Below are positions 36,946-44,898 of a DNA stretch of 64,000 nucleotides, one piece after another; position 1 is the stretch's first letter, and the number at the start of each line of letters is the position of its first letter. Below the pieces are notes generated by a model. That model did no database searches and was not told the DNA's origin. It worked only from the letters and a program-made list of their open reading frames with translations. This DNA is from JBHAEC01 sp041855385 (GTDB lineage Bacteria; Bacillota; Negativicutes; Veillonellales; Veillonellaceae). The stretch is taken from the NCBI GenBank assembly GCA_041855385.1, contig JBHAEC010000028.1:1-64000 (forward strand). Direction: 5' to 3'. Made by a program: the position numbers and the translations under genes.

Positions 36946-37559
36946 TCGGCACTACTCCCATCATAAATATCCAACATTTGACCAAAGCTGTCTTCCAGCT
37001 TAGATATATATAGATTGGTTCTATGAGCACAACAACTATGGAATATCAGCGCAACTACCGCCACACAGAGCCCCATTGCCGTAGCAATCAACGCCTCGCT
37101 GACACCGCCTGTAATAACCATTGGGGAATCTGCCGCACCGCCCATAACCTGGAAGGAGCGAATCATACCGATAACCGTCCCCAATAAACCCAACAAAGGC
37201 GCCATCGTAACAATCATACTTAGCCAATCAAGACCATACTTTAGCGCGCTTGAAGCCTGCCCAATTTGGTCTTCCAGACGACTTTGTAAATTCATGCGAT
37301 TCTTAGCTCTGTTAAGAACGAGACCAAGTGCTTTTGCCACAGGGTCTTCCGAATTTGACAACTCCCCTACCAGGCCTTTCCAGTCATCGCCTTCACGTTT
37401 GCTCTTTACAGTAGACTCCAATATAGCTATAGAGCCCCTATACTTTCTATAATATGAAAATCGTTCAAACCCGATAGTGGTTGCGGCAAATAAGAATAAA
37501 ACCAGCGGGTACATAACAAGTCCGCCTGCATTAAACATGTGAAGTAATTGATCAAACAA
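36942..37559 (-). CDS. exbB: ExbB/TolQ proton channel protein
   Basis: 205 residues from a TTG start, 7 bases after AGGAGG; no ATG fits. Three membrane segments (about 13-30, 105-130, 150-172) and the MotA/TolQ/ExbB signature GLLGTVIGMIRSFQ. Forms the inner-membrane pentamer around ExbD. The ribosome site overlaps the stop codon of a small membrane ORF upstream. Confidence 0.93.
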   Translation of the reverse strand: MFDQLLHMFNAGGLVMYPLVLFLFAATTIGFERFSYYRKYRGSIAILESTVKSKREGDDWKGLVGELSNSEDPVAKALGLVLNRAKNRMNLQSRLEDQIGQASSALKYGLDWLSMIVTMAPLLGLLGTVIGMIRSFQVMGGAADSPMVITGGVSEALIATAMGLCVAVVALIFHSCCAHRTNLYISKLEDSFGQMLDIYDGSSAE

Positions 37560-37570
37560 CGTAATTCCTC

Positions 37571-37678
37571 CTAACTAAACAGTATGCTTAAAACCCAAGA
37601 ACAAAGAAAAGCACCCATGAACAATACCGTACTCATGTCCACAGGCGCTCTTACACCAAAATCAATCCGCTCTCGCAT
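37571..37678 (-). CDS. Candidate 35-residue membrane protein upstream of exbB
   Basis: ATG at 37676-37678 to TAG at 37571-37573. It reads a charged N terminus (MRERIDFGVRAPVD) followed by one hydrophobic helix (VLFMGAFLCSWVLSILF). Its stop codon is part of the exbB ribosome site TAGGAGG, which would couple translation of the two. No good ribosome site is seen before the ATG; an internal ATG (codon 15) would leave a 21-residue helix. Not recognised as any known family. Could be an accessory subunit of the ExbB complex or a chance frame. Confidence 0.42.
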   Translation of the reverse strand: MRERIDFGVRAPVDMSTVLFMGAFLCSWVLSILFS

Positions 37679-37742
37679 AGGCCGAATGGCTCATACGGCT
37701 AGCATTTCCTTACACCTGTAAGGTTTTATCATTACTGAACAC

Positions 37743-38273
37743 TTACTTTTTCATATAGTAGCGTTCATAAGTGGCAATAGCTTTTTCAAATGCTTCTTTA
37801 GCCGCTTTTAGATCTTCTTCGTCCGGATGGCTGGCTGCACTAGCCCATCTTGCCATGTTTTCTTCTGTTGCTGCATGAGGAGATCCGGCAGGCATTTTTT
37901 TCATCATTTCAATCAATGCCGGTTCAATGGCTCCTCTACAGGAAAATGTGCCTATTACATGGCAATCTTCGCCCAAAGCGGCCCCACCGCTGGCCATACA
38001 TGTCATAGCATGATTTCCCATAGCCTCTGCACCAAGCGTCTGGAACAAGAATATCGTTTTCCCCGTAATGGTCTTCATATAGGGCTTACATGTATGAAAA
38101 GGGCCCCCTCTATCAACCCAAAATCCAAAAGCAATAAAGTCATAGTCATCTAACTTCGGACTTTCTTCAACAGCAAATAAATCAAAGCGCTCGCTTTCGC
38201 CACCATACAGGTACTCCGCTACTTTTTTTGTATTCCCCGTCCTGCTTGAATAGATAATTGCTATTTTCTTCAT
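37743..38273 (-). CDS. Flavodoxin-family protein
   Basis: 176 residues. FMN phosphate loop SSRTGNT at 9-15, then YDFIAFGFWVDRGGP and GKTIFLFQTLGA, as in the Flavodoxin_4-like group that also includes BilS, the flavodoxin partner of bilirubin reductase. A C-terminal helix of about 25 residues follows. First gene of the heme operon, so it may donate electrons to the radical SAM cluster of HutW or reduce the tetrapyrrole product; both are inference. AAGGAGG precedes the ATG. Confidence 0.83.
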   Translation of the reverse strand: MKKIAIIYSSRTGNTKKVAEYLYGGESERFDLFAVEESPKLDDYDFIAFGFWVDRGGPFHTCKPYMKTITGKTIFLFQTLGAEAMGNHAMTCMASGGAALGEDCHVIGTFSCRGAIEPALIEMMKKMPAGSPHAATEENMARWASAASHPDEEDLKAAKEAFEKAIATYERYYMKK

Positions 38274-38318
38274 AAAAGCCTCCTTATGGTTGTGCTTTTT
38301 CTTCTTATGACCATCAAT

Positions 38319-38348
38319 ATAATACTACATTTTGTAAGTTATTATCAA
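38319..38348 (-). promoter_or_regulatory. Promoter of the flavodoxin-exbBD-tonB-hutW operon, Fur-like surroundings
   Basis: TTGATA (38343-38348), 18-base spacer, TATTAT (38319-38324) on the minus strand. TTGATAATAAC over the -35 box and AATAATAATGATAT (38380-38393) resemble Fur hexamer repeats, consistent with iron control. Confidence 0.55.
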
Positions 38349-38540
38349 TATAAAGACCCGACATTTTTCAAAATAATAATGATATACTCTCATTTATTAC
38401 GTATAGCATAGTAAAAAGAAGCTTATTGTCTACTATTATTATTTTTTTCTATAAAAATTCTTACCTATCATTCTTACATTATAAATACATTTTTTGATAT
38501 TTCTTGTCAATTAACCCCTTCGCGATTGACTGTAAAGATA
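38349..38540. other. AT-rich intergenic stretch without a gene
   Basis: Between the heme operon promoter and the structured terminator I find no ORF with a ribosome site. A small hairpin GTCAAT...ATTGAC (38505-38529) with an AACCCCTTCGCG loop lies just before the larger structure. Confidence 0.55.
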
Positions 38541-38622
38541 AAAGAGAGCAATCATCGCGTCCGTTGCTATTGAAGTGCCTTCATATGTATCAACAACAAC
38601 GGATTTTGACCGCTCTCTTTTT
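38541..38622. terminator. Large branched terminator at the end of the cbi-fec operon
   Basis: Outer stem AAAGAGAGC/GCTCTCTTT encloses a second stem TCCGTTG/CAACGGA and a small GAAG-TGC-CTTC hairpin. T-runs flank both ends, so it can act on either strand; on the minus strand it follows the membrane-protein gene by 22 bases. Confidence 0.75.
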
Positions 38623-38644
38623 AGAAAACTAGTGCTATAAATTT

Positions 38645-39064
38645 TTATTGCCCCTCTTTTTTTACAGCCCATTTCTTCTTCAGCGCCCCTACGCCAAAGA
38701 GAAGGGCATAAAACACCAAAATATCAAGCATAGTAAAAAGACGGAACTCCACACCTATAATCCACAATACAAATAACACATATCGATATAATAGTGTCTC
38801 AATATGTTTATTCACATTGAAAAAACCAATCGTAACGATAAGAGCCTTCACGAACATAAGCATAAGATAGAGATTGGGATCTGTAGAAAAGCCTTCCGCA
38901 TTAGGCATCAAAAGATAGATAAATACTAAAATAATGGCAAAGAGCATGGACATAAATGTATCTATTCGTGTTATATTTTGTTTTTTTAGAGCCAACAAAA
39001 ACAAACACGCCAGTAAATATGGTCCCACCGACAAAAATAACACCGTTTCACTCATTTCAACCAT
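38645..39064 (-). CDS. Unrecognised small integral membrane protein
   Basis: 139 residues with four or five hydrophobic segments (about 7-25, 37-53, 65-82, 90-104, 110-127) and a basic C terminus (KKKWAVKKEGQ). GGGAGG stands 6-7 bases before ATG at 39064. I do not recognise the family. It follows fecE by 36 bases and is the last gene before the terminator, so it may be an accessory part of the transporter or have a separate role in corrinoid or iron handling. Confidence 0.75.
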   Translation of the reverse strand: MVEMSETVLFLSVGPYLLACLFLLALKKQNITRIDTFMSMLFAIILVFIYLLMPNAEGFSTDPNLYLMLMFVKALIVTIGFFNVNKHIETLLYRYVLFVLWIIGVEFRLFTMLDILVFYALLFGVGALKKKWAVKKEGQ

Positions 39065-39100
39065 TATATATCCTCCCTCACAATTATCTGTTTTTATACT

Positions 39101-39916
39101 TTATTTAAGGCTCATATGCTCACTTTTCTGTTTTTCCCGCACAAGACCTTTTATTCGCGTGTAAATAGACCCTTCCTCATCGCACTCGATAGAAGCGGCA
39201 ACAGAAAACACCTCTTCCAAGAGTTCCCCGGTCATAACCTTATGAGGGGATCCATGGGCTACCAATATCCCTCTATGAATAACCGCCAGTTCATCGGAGT
39301 ACTGCATGGCTTGATTCATTTCGTGAAGCACCATGACTACCGTTAACCCCTGTTCTCGATTAAGCTGCTTTAACAATTCCAGCGTTTCCAACTGATGATT
39401 TATGTCCAAATATGTAGTAGGCTCATCCAATAGTAAAATTTTAGGTTGCTGAGCCAAAGCCATAGCGATCCAAACGCGTTGCCGTTCACCACCGGAAAGA
39501 GAGACCACCAATCGTTCCTTCATATCCAGTGTTTTTGTAAGCCTTAAGGCCTCCTCAACAGCTATACGATCTTCTTTTGCACTGCTTTTCCACCACTTTT
39601 GATAAGGAAACCGCCCGCAGTAGACCAGCTCTTCCACAAGCATATCTTTAGGAAGTTCCGGAGCCTGTGGCAAAAACGCCATCTGCTGTGCCAAGGCAAG
39701 ATGGGAATACTCACTTAACGTCTTTCCACCTAGCAGTACTGTGCCAGCTAAGGGCTTTAAATTATTTGTTACAACTTTTAATAATGTACTTTTTCCACAA
39801 CCGTTAGGTCCGAGAATGGTCGATATTTTGGCTTCCGGTATAGACCAATTAATATTCTTTAATATGTCTTTTTCGCCGAAGGACACACTAATATTACATA
39901 TATCAATAGCAGCCAT
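39101..39916 (-). CDS. fecE: FecE/BtuD-type ABC ATPase
   Basis: 271 residues. Walker A GPNGCGKST, Q-loop AFLPQAPELP, signature SLSGGERQRVWIA, Walker B ILLLDEPTTYLD and H-loop VLHEMNQ match importers of iron-siderophore, heme or vitamin B12. Start overlaps the permease stop codon (TGATG). Placement at the end of the cobalamin operon favours corrinoid uptake, but iron chelates remain possible. Confidence 0.92.
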   Translation of the reverse strand: MAAIDICNISVSFGEKDILKNINWSIPEAKISTILGPNGCGKSTLLKVVTNNLKPLAGTVLLGGKTLSEYSHLALAQQMAFLPQAPELPKDMLVEELVYCGRFPYQKWWKSSAKEDRIAVEEALRLTKTLDMKERLVVSLSGGERQRVWIAMALAQQPKILLLDEPTTYLDINHQLETLELLKQLNREQGLTVVMVLHEMNQAMQYSDELAVIHRGILVAHGSPHKVMTGELLEEVFSVAASIECDEEGSIYTRIKGLVREKQKSEHMSLK

Positions 39917-40923
39917 CAGTTATCCCTCCTCAATAAATACAAAAAGAAGGGGGCCCCAAAAAAAGCCATAATAATACCAACCGGTATTTCAACGGGACTA
40001 AACACCACTCTCCCGACCGTATCACTGATAACAATGGTAGTAGCGCCTAAAAAAGCCGACCCGGGGAGCAAGAATCGATAATCCGTCCCAATCAGCATGC
40101 GAGCGATATGAGGAACCACAAGCCCTACAAATCCGATAAGCCCTGCCACACTTACCGCACTCGCAGCCAGCAATGCCGCCACTGCAGTCATGGAAAATCG
40201 TGTCTGCTCTACGGGAAGCCCCAACCCGCGAGCCGTTTCATCACCTAAATTTAAAATAGTCAGTCTCTTTGCTCCCAAAAAGGCAAAAAGAAGCCCAAAC
40301 ACGGTATAGGGTACTAATACATAGACTTGAGGCCAACTCCGTGCCGCCAATCCTCCCACCATCCACAGGAGCGCACCCTGTACGCGATCTCCATAAAATA
40401 CAAGTAAGGCAGATATACCGGAGCCTAAAAAGGCAGCTACGGCCACTCCGGCCAAAATAATTCGGGATGGGCGAATTCCATTTTTCCATGCCAATGAATA
40501 CACCATTAAAGCGGCTCCCAATGCACCTACAAAGGATACAAGAGGAACAATATATTCATAATGAGGAAAGAGGATAAGCACAATAACACCGGCCAGTCCC
40601 GCACCGGAGGACACCCCCACAATTTGCGGATCTGCCAGCGGATTTTTCATAACCGCCTGTAAAATAGCACCTGCTACTGCCAAATTCGCGCCTACTAAGG
40701 CTCCTACTATATTACGAGGAAAACGAATATTCCAAATAACTAATTCCTGTGAATCCGAAATCGTGGTAGCCCACAGTGTTTGCCAAATTTTGGTCAATCC
40801 TATATCAGCGGAACCAAAAGTTAATGACAAAACCATGGAAGCCAACGCTATGGCCAAAAAGAATATTACAATCCCCAATTTATGCAATAACCGTTTATTT
40901 TGTGCAATTTCAGGTGATAACAT
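39916..40923 (-). CDS. fecD: FecCD/BtuC-type ABC permease
   Basis: 335 residues with about 9-10 membrane segments; the family motifs GAxLAVAGAILQAVMKNPLADPQIVG and LIGFVGLVVPHIARML are clear. Two copies form the channel with two FecE subunits. No substrate-binding protein is encoded beside it, unlike most such importers, so it must borrow one from elsewhere. Starts 4 bases after cbiC. Confidence 0.94.
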   Translation of the reverse strand: MLSPEIAQNKRLLHKLGIVIFFLAIALASMVLSLTFGSADIGLTKIWQTLWATTISDSQELVIWNIRFPRNIVGALVGANLAVAGAILQAVMKNPLADPQIVGVSSGAGLAGVIVLILFPHYEYIVPLVSFVGALGAALMVYSLAWKNGIRPSRIILAGVAVAAFLGSGISALLVFYGDRVQGALLWMVGGLAARSWPQVYVLVPYTVFGLLFAFLGAKRLTILNLGDETARGLGLPVEQTRFSMTAVAALLAASAVSVAGLIGFVGLVVPHIARMLIGTDYRFLLPGSAFLGATTIVISDTVGRVVFSPVEIPVGIIMAFFGAPFFLYLLRRDN

Positions 40924-40927
40924 AGGT

Positions 40928-41584
40928 TTACTTCTTTTCTACAAACAACATTTCATCTCGTTTAACATTCGTATAAAGGAGAGCATTGATAACGGATGCC
41001 GCAATAGGGCTACCTCCCTTATTGCCTTTAACTGTAATGTAAGGTACCGGAGATACCTCAGCTAAGTAATCTTTTGACTCCGCCGCTCCCACAAAGCCTA
41101 CCGGAATCCCTACAATCAGAGCAGGTTTAATTCCTTCTTCTAAGGCCAAGCGAAGCACTTCAAACAATGCGGTCGGAGCATTTCCGATAGCGACAATTTG
41201 CCCATCCAGCTTCTTACCGAAGGTACGCATAGCGGCAATAGATCGGGTTACACCTAACTCTTTAGCCAAAGCGGCTACTTTTTCATCACCGATTAAGCAG
41301 TGAACTTCACTGTTCTTTTGCGCCAATGCATTCTTGTTTATGCCTGTGCGTACCATTTCAACATCGCAATAGATATGAGCTCCACCATTCAAAGCCTCAA
41401 TACCCTTAGCTACAGCGCCTTCACTGGTTCTCACCAATTTTGCATACTCCACATCTCCCGATGCGTGAATCGTCCTGGAATATACGCGTACTTCATCGGG
41501 CGTTAGATTAAGTCCCTCCAGATAAGGTGCTATAATTTGCATGCTTTTATCTTCAATCTCTTTTGGATTTTTAATAAACTCCAT
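40928..41584 (-). CDS. cbiC: Precorrin-8X / cobalt-precorrin-8 methylmutase
   Basis: 218 residues from ATG at 41584, preceded by GGAGAGAAAGCG; upstream in-frame codons belong to cbiJ. Recognisable segments are VYSRTIHASGDVEYAKLVR (with the catalytic His), IYCDVEMVRTGIN and GIPVGFVGAAESKDYL. It shifts a methyl from C-11 to C-12 to form cobyrinic (or hydrogenobyrinic) acid. Its start overlaps cbiJ by 14 bases. Confidence 0.95.
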   Translation of the reverse strand: MEFIKNPKEIEDKSMQIIAPYLEGLNLTPDEVRVYSRTIHASGDVEYAKLVRTSEGAVAKGIEALNGGAHIYCDVEMVRTGINKNALAQKNSEVHCLIGDEKVAALAKELGVTRSIAAMRTFGKKLDGQIVAIGNAPTALFEVLRLALEEGIKPALIVGIPVGFVGAAESKDYLAEVSPVPYITVKGNKGGSPIAASVINALLYTNVKRDEMLFVEKK

Positions 41585-42350
41585 CGCTTTCTCTCCTCCA
41601 TAACTGAACCACCATTTCCGGTGTATGTACAATATTTTTATTCGCCAAGGGCCGGGGCCTGTCTATTAGTACGATATGTACTCCCAAATCCATAGCTGCC
41701 GCCAATTTGGTATCCGTGCCTCCCACCAGTCCTGAGTTTTTCATAATCACTACTTCCGCTTTTGTTTCCTCAAACATAAGCCGATTCATCGCATAAGAAA
41801 AGGGCCCCTGCATGCCGATAATGTACTTAGGGCTTAGACCCAAAGCTTCGCACTCCGCTATTACCTCAGCTGTAGGCAATACTCTTGCCCATACTTCCTT
41901 GTTTTTTAACGCTTCCGCCTTCACAAAAACAGGCAATGTTTTGCTCCCCGTAGTGAGGTAAATCCGGCTACCAAGGGAACCGGCCAATATAGCTGCTTCG
42001 ACTTCGCCGGAAACTCGATGCAACCGATCATAAATCGGTAGTTCCGCCTCTTTTCGTTCGTAACGAATATAGGGAATGCGTTCTTCTTCCGCCGCTTTCG
42101 CCGCCGTTTCCGTCACCACCGCCGCATAAGGATGACTGGCATCAACCAATAGCTTAATATGTTTGGTTCTTATGATTTTGCGCATGGCATCCTCATTAAG
42201 ACGTCCCGTATGAACCTCAATACCTTCATGTTGTGCCAATTGCGACCCATACTCACTCACTACGGAAACAAAAATGGATTCTTTCGTTTCCTCCGCCAAT
42301 TTTACTGCCAGCTGTCGTCCATCTAAGGTGCCGGCAATAACCCAAATCAT
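41571..42350 (-). CDS. cbiJ: Precorrin-6A / cobalt-precorrin-6A reductase
   Basis: 259 residues. MIWVIAGTLDGRQLA N-terminal nucleotide loop, VDASHPYAAVVTETA, and the C-terminal IGMQGPFSYAMNRLMF typical of CobK/CbiJ. Reduces the macrocycle with a nicotinamide cofactor. Overlaps cbiH by 4 bases and cbiC by 14. Confidence 0.94.
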   Translation of the reverse strand: MIWVIAGTLDGRQLAVKLAEETKESIFVSVVSEYGSQLAQHEGIEVHTGRLNEDAMRKIIRTKHIKLLVDASHPYAAVVTETAAKAAEEERIPYIRYERKEAELPIYDRLHRVSGEVEAAILAGSLGSRIYLTTGSKTLPVFVKAEALKNKEVWARVLPTAEVIAECEALGLSPKYIIGMQGPFSYAMNRLMFEETKAEVVIMKNSGLVGGTDTKLAAAMDLGVHIVLIDRPRPLANKNIVHTPEMVVQLWRRESDGVY

Positions 42351-43171
42351 AGTTTATAGCCGCGTGGCGTAATCATGCGGCCATTCTCAACATAAGTTTG
42401 GCTGTTGCCGATAATTACAAGGGTTTGCATATCAATATCTTCCTTTGTAAAATTCTCCAGATCAGAAATTACCATCTCCTGACCGGCACGACCTGCCTTT
42501 CTTACAATTCCCACCGGAGTTTTCGGATCGCGATACTTCATTACAATCTCGCGCACCTCTTCCAAATGACTCACTCTCTTTTTACTTCTTGGATTGTAAA
42601 GAGAAATTACCATATCGCCTTGAGCACACAAGTCCGCACGTTTCGTGATCAAATCCCATGGCGTCATGAGATCACTAAGACTAATAACGGCAAAGTCATG
42701 CATAAGAGGAGCTCCAAGAACGGAGGCTGCCATGTTCACCGCACTAAGCCCCGGCACAATTTCTACTTCCGGCCTCTTGCTCGCGTCCACCTTATTAGCC
42801 AGTTCCAACACAAGCCCCGCCATTCCGTACACACCGGAGTCTCCACTGGACACAACCACAACATTGTATCCCTCAACGGCGAGATCAACTGCCTGTTGAC
42901 AGCGATCTACTTCCTGCATCATACCTGTTCCCACCTGAGGCTTATCTACGATTAAGTCTTTGATTAACTGTAAATATGTAAAATATCCTACCACCTTATC
43001 GGCTTCTAAAATCACTCGTTTAGCATGAGGAGTCATTTCCTCCGCATTGCCCGGACCAATTCCGACAACGACAAGTTTACCCTTGCCACTGCCACCGTTG
43101 TTCTCGGATAAATTGTTTTCTCCTGTAAGAGTGTTCGGCTCTTGGCCGTCAATAATGATGTTGTCTCGCAT
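42347..43171 (-). CDS. cbiH: Precorrin-3B / cobalt-factor III C17-methyltransferase
   Basis: 274 residues from ATG at 43171, the only usual start codon before the conserved KLVVVGIGPGN (from residue 32); AGGA precedes it. The first 31 residues are an Asn/Gly-rich extension read out of frame from the end of cbiG. Tetrapyrrole methylase core with VVSSGDSGVYGMAGLVLE and SLYNPRSKKR. It methylates C-17 and drives ring contraction. Confidence 0.93.
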   Translation of the reverse strand: MRDNIIIDGQEPNTLTGENNLSENNGGSGKGKLVVVGIGPGNAEEMTPHAKRVILEADKVVGYFTYLQLIKDLIVDKPQVGTGMMQEVDRCQQAVDLAVEGYNVVVVSSGDSGVYGMAGLVLELANKVDASKRPEVEIVPGLSAVNMAASVLGAPLMHDFAVISLSDLMTPWDLITKRADLCAQGDMVISLYNPRSKKRVSHLEEVREIVMKYRDPKTPVGIVRKAGRAGQEMVISDLENFTKEDIDMQTLVIIGNSQTYVENGRMITPRGYKL

Positions 43172-44139
43172 ACGTTTCCTACTCCTATCGTATTTTTTAC
43201 AAAATTAGATTCTTCCAAGTCCAGCTCTTCTACTAAACTTTTCATTTCTTCCTGACCATAAAAAACTATGGGGATATTCCAATGGCTGGCCAGAGAAAGT
43301 AGCCCCTTCTCATCAGCCTTTACATCCACGGAGGCAAAGCTGAATATGCTTTTTCTTGCTTTTCCCAAGTTCTCCAATGAAGAGATTACCGCATGAGCAA
43401 GCATCTCCTCCGGAGTATCGCGCCGGCAACCAATGCCGATTACCATCGTTTTGGGTCGTAGGTATAGTGTGCTGCCGGGTAATGATTTTATATTATCTGT
43501 AATAACCACGCGCACCTGTGACTCCGAAAAGCATCCCCCTTTTAGCGCCTCTTCCAAACTTTGTAGATGAATCCCTTCCACTTCCGCTATTTTATGATAT
43601 TCCTCTAAGAGAAAAAGATTATCATCAACATAATACTGTACATCAACTCCCGCTACAATAGCCGCATTGGTCTTGATAAGAACAGAGAAATCTTCTACCT
43701 CCAGTCCCAATTTGCGGGCCAATACATCAGGTGCAGGCATTCCGTTTACATCGGTTGCCGTTGTAATAACGGGAATGGTGTTGATATGAGAAGCAATTTC
43801 CTGCGCCCATTCATTTGCGCCACCTAAATGCCCTGACAGGAGGCTGATAGTAAATTGTCCCCGCTCATCCATAACCAAAACGGCAGGATCCTTTGATTTG
43901 TGCTGAATACAGGGAGCTATCATACGCACCGCTATACCTGTCGCCGTAATAAAAAGAAGACGATCACATGTAAAAAACACTTCTTCTACTACTTCCCCCA
44001 TGGAAGTAAACGAAATGGCCTCTTTACCGCTCAAACGTCCTTCCTTTTCATAGCACATAACCTCTCCGGCAAGGAACTCTCGGAGTTTCTGTCCGAGCAA
44101 GGCCCCCCGTTCCGTCACGGATAAAATAGCCGTTCTCAT
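43033..44139 (-). CDS. cbiG: Cobalt-precorrin-5A hydrolase
   Basis: 368 residues. N-terminal CbiG domain (LLFITATGIAVRMIAP, LLSGHLGGANEWAQ), a central domain and the C-terminal CbiG_C domain (GIGCRRDTPEEMLAHAV, VGNVCETTSLL). It opens the lactone and releases acetaldehyde from C-20. The last conserved residues (TTVAVAR) are followed by a 15-residue tail that is the cbiH start region in another frame, giving a 139-base overlap. Start overlaps cbiF by 4 bases. Confidence 0.94.
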   Translation of the reverse strand: MRTAILSVTERGALLGQKLREFLAGEVMCYEKEGRLSGKEAISFTSMGEVVEEVFFTCDRLLFITATGIAVRMIAPCIQHKSKDPAVLVMDERGQFTISLLSGHLGGANEWAQEIASHINTIPVITTATDVNGMPAPDVLARKLGLEVEDFSVLIKTNAAIVAGVDVQYYVDDNLFLLEEYHKIAEVEGIHLQSLEEALKGGCFSESQVRVVITDNIKSLPGSTLYLRPKTMVIGIGCRRDTPEEMLAHAVISSLENLGKARKSIFSFASVDVKADEKGLLSLASHWNIPIVFYGQEEMKSLVEELDLEESNFVKNTIGVGNVCETTSLLTAKSRTLLQEKTIYPRTTVAVARVNLSLSELVRAMRRK

Positions 44140-44897
44140 TCCTTTGCGCTCCGAAACATATGACTAAAGCCCTTGTCATACAGCTTTGACAGTTCATATT
44201 CACTGTTTAATACATTACTCACCACAATCATAGCCTGACGAAGCACGCCTTCCTTCTCCACCTGTTCGGCAATGGTTTCCAAAGTACCTCGAATAATGCG
44301 CTGATCCGGCCATGACGCCTTCACTACAATCGCCACCGGAGTAGTCGGTTTGTATCCTCCCTCAATAAGCTCTTTTACTACTTTATCGAGCATTTGTACA
44401 CTTAGGAAAATACACATAGTTGCCTCATGAGAAGCTAAAAGAGACAGCTTTTCTTTCGGGGGCATAGGGGTACGGCCCTCGAGACGAGTGATAATAACCG
44501 TCTGCGATACGTTGGGTAAAGTGTATTCCTGTTTTAATGCCGCTGCCGTGGCCAAGAAAGAACTTACTCCAGGTACCACGGTATAATCTATTCCCATTTT
44601 TTCCAATTCATCCATCTGTTCCTGAATAGCTCCGTAAATGGCAGGATCACCGGTATGAAGACGAACCACCGTCTTTCCCTGTGCCACGGATTGCTTCATC
44701 ACTTCCAGCACCTCATCCAAATTCATGGTAGCGCTGTTATGAATATCCGCACCTTCTTTGCATGCTTTCAGTATGGCAGGATTCACCAGGGATCCCGCAT
44801 AAATGACCACATCCGCCTCACTCAGTAAGCGATGCCCTTTTCTTGTAATCAGTTCAGGATCTCCCGGTCCCGCTCCTACTATATATACCTGTGCCAT
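44136..44897 (-). CDS. cbiF: Precorrin-4 / cobalt-precorrin-4 C11-methyltransferase
   Basis: 253 residues. Tetrapyrrole methylase with VYIVGAGPGDPELITRKG, VVRLHTGDPAIYGAIQEQ and YTVVPGVSSFLATAAAL. Adds a methyl at C-11 using SAM. AAGGAGG for this gene lies within the last codons of cbiT, one base upstream of the stop. Confidence 0.96.
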   Translation of the reverse strand: MAQVYIVGAGPGDPELITRKGHRLLSEADVVIYAGSLVNPAILKACKEGADIHNSATMNLDEVLEVMKQSVAQGKTVVRLHTGDPAIYGAIQEQMDELEKMGIDYTVVPGVSSFLATAAALKQEYTLPNVSQTVIITRLEGRTPMPPKEKLSLLASHEATMCIFLSVQMLDKVVKELIEGGYKPTTPVAIVVKASWPDQRIIRGTLETIAEQVEKEGVLRQAMIVVSNVLNSEYELSKLYDKGFSHMFRSAKE

Positions 44898-44898
44898 G

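Noticed and set aside
42398..42955. 185-codon plus-strand frame
   Set aside because: Antisense within cbiH, His/Asn-rich shadow without a ribosome site.
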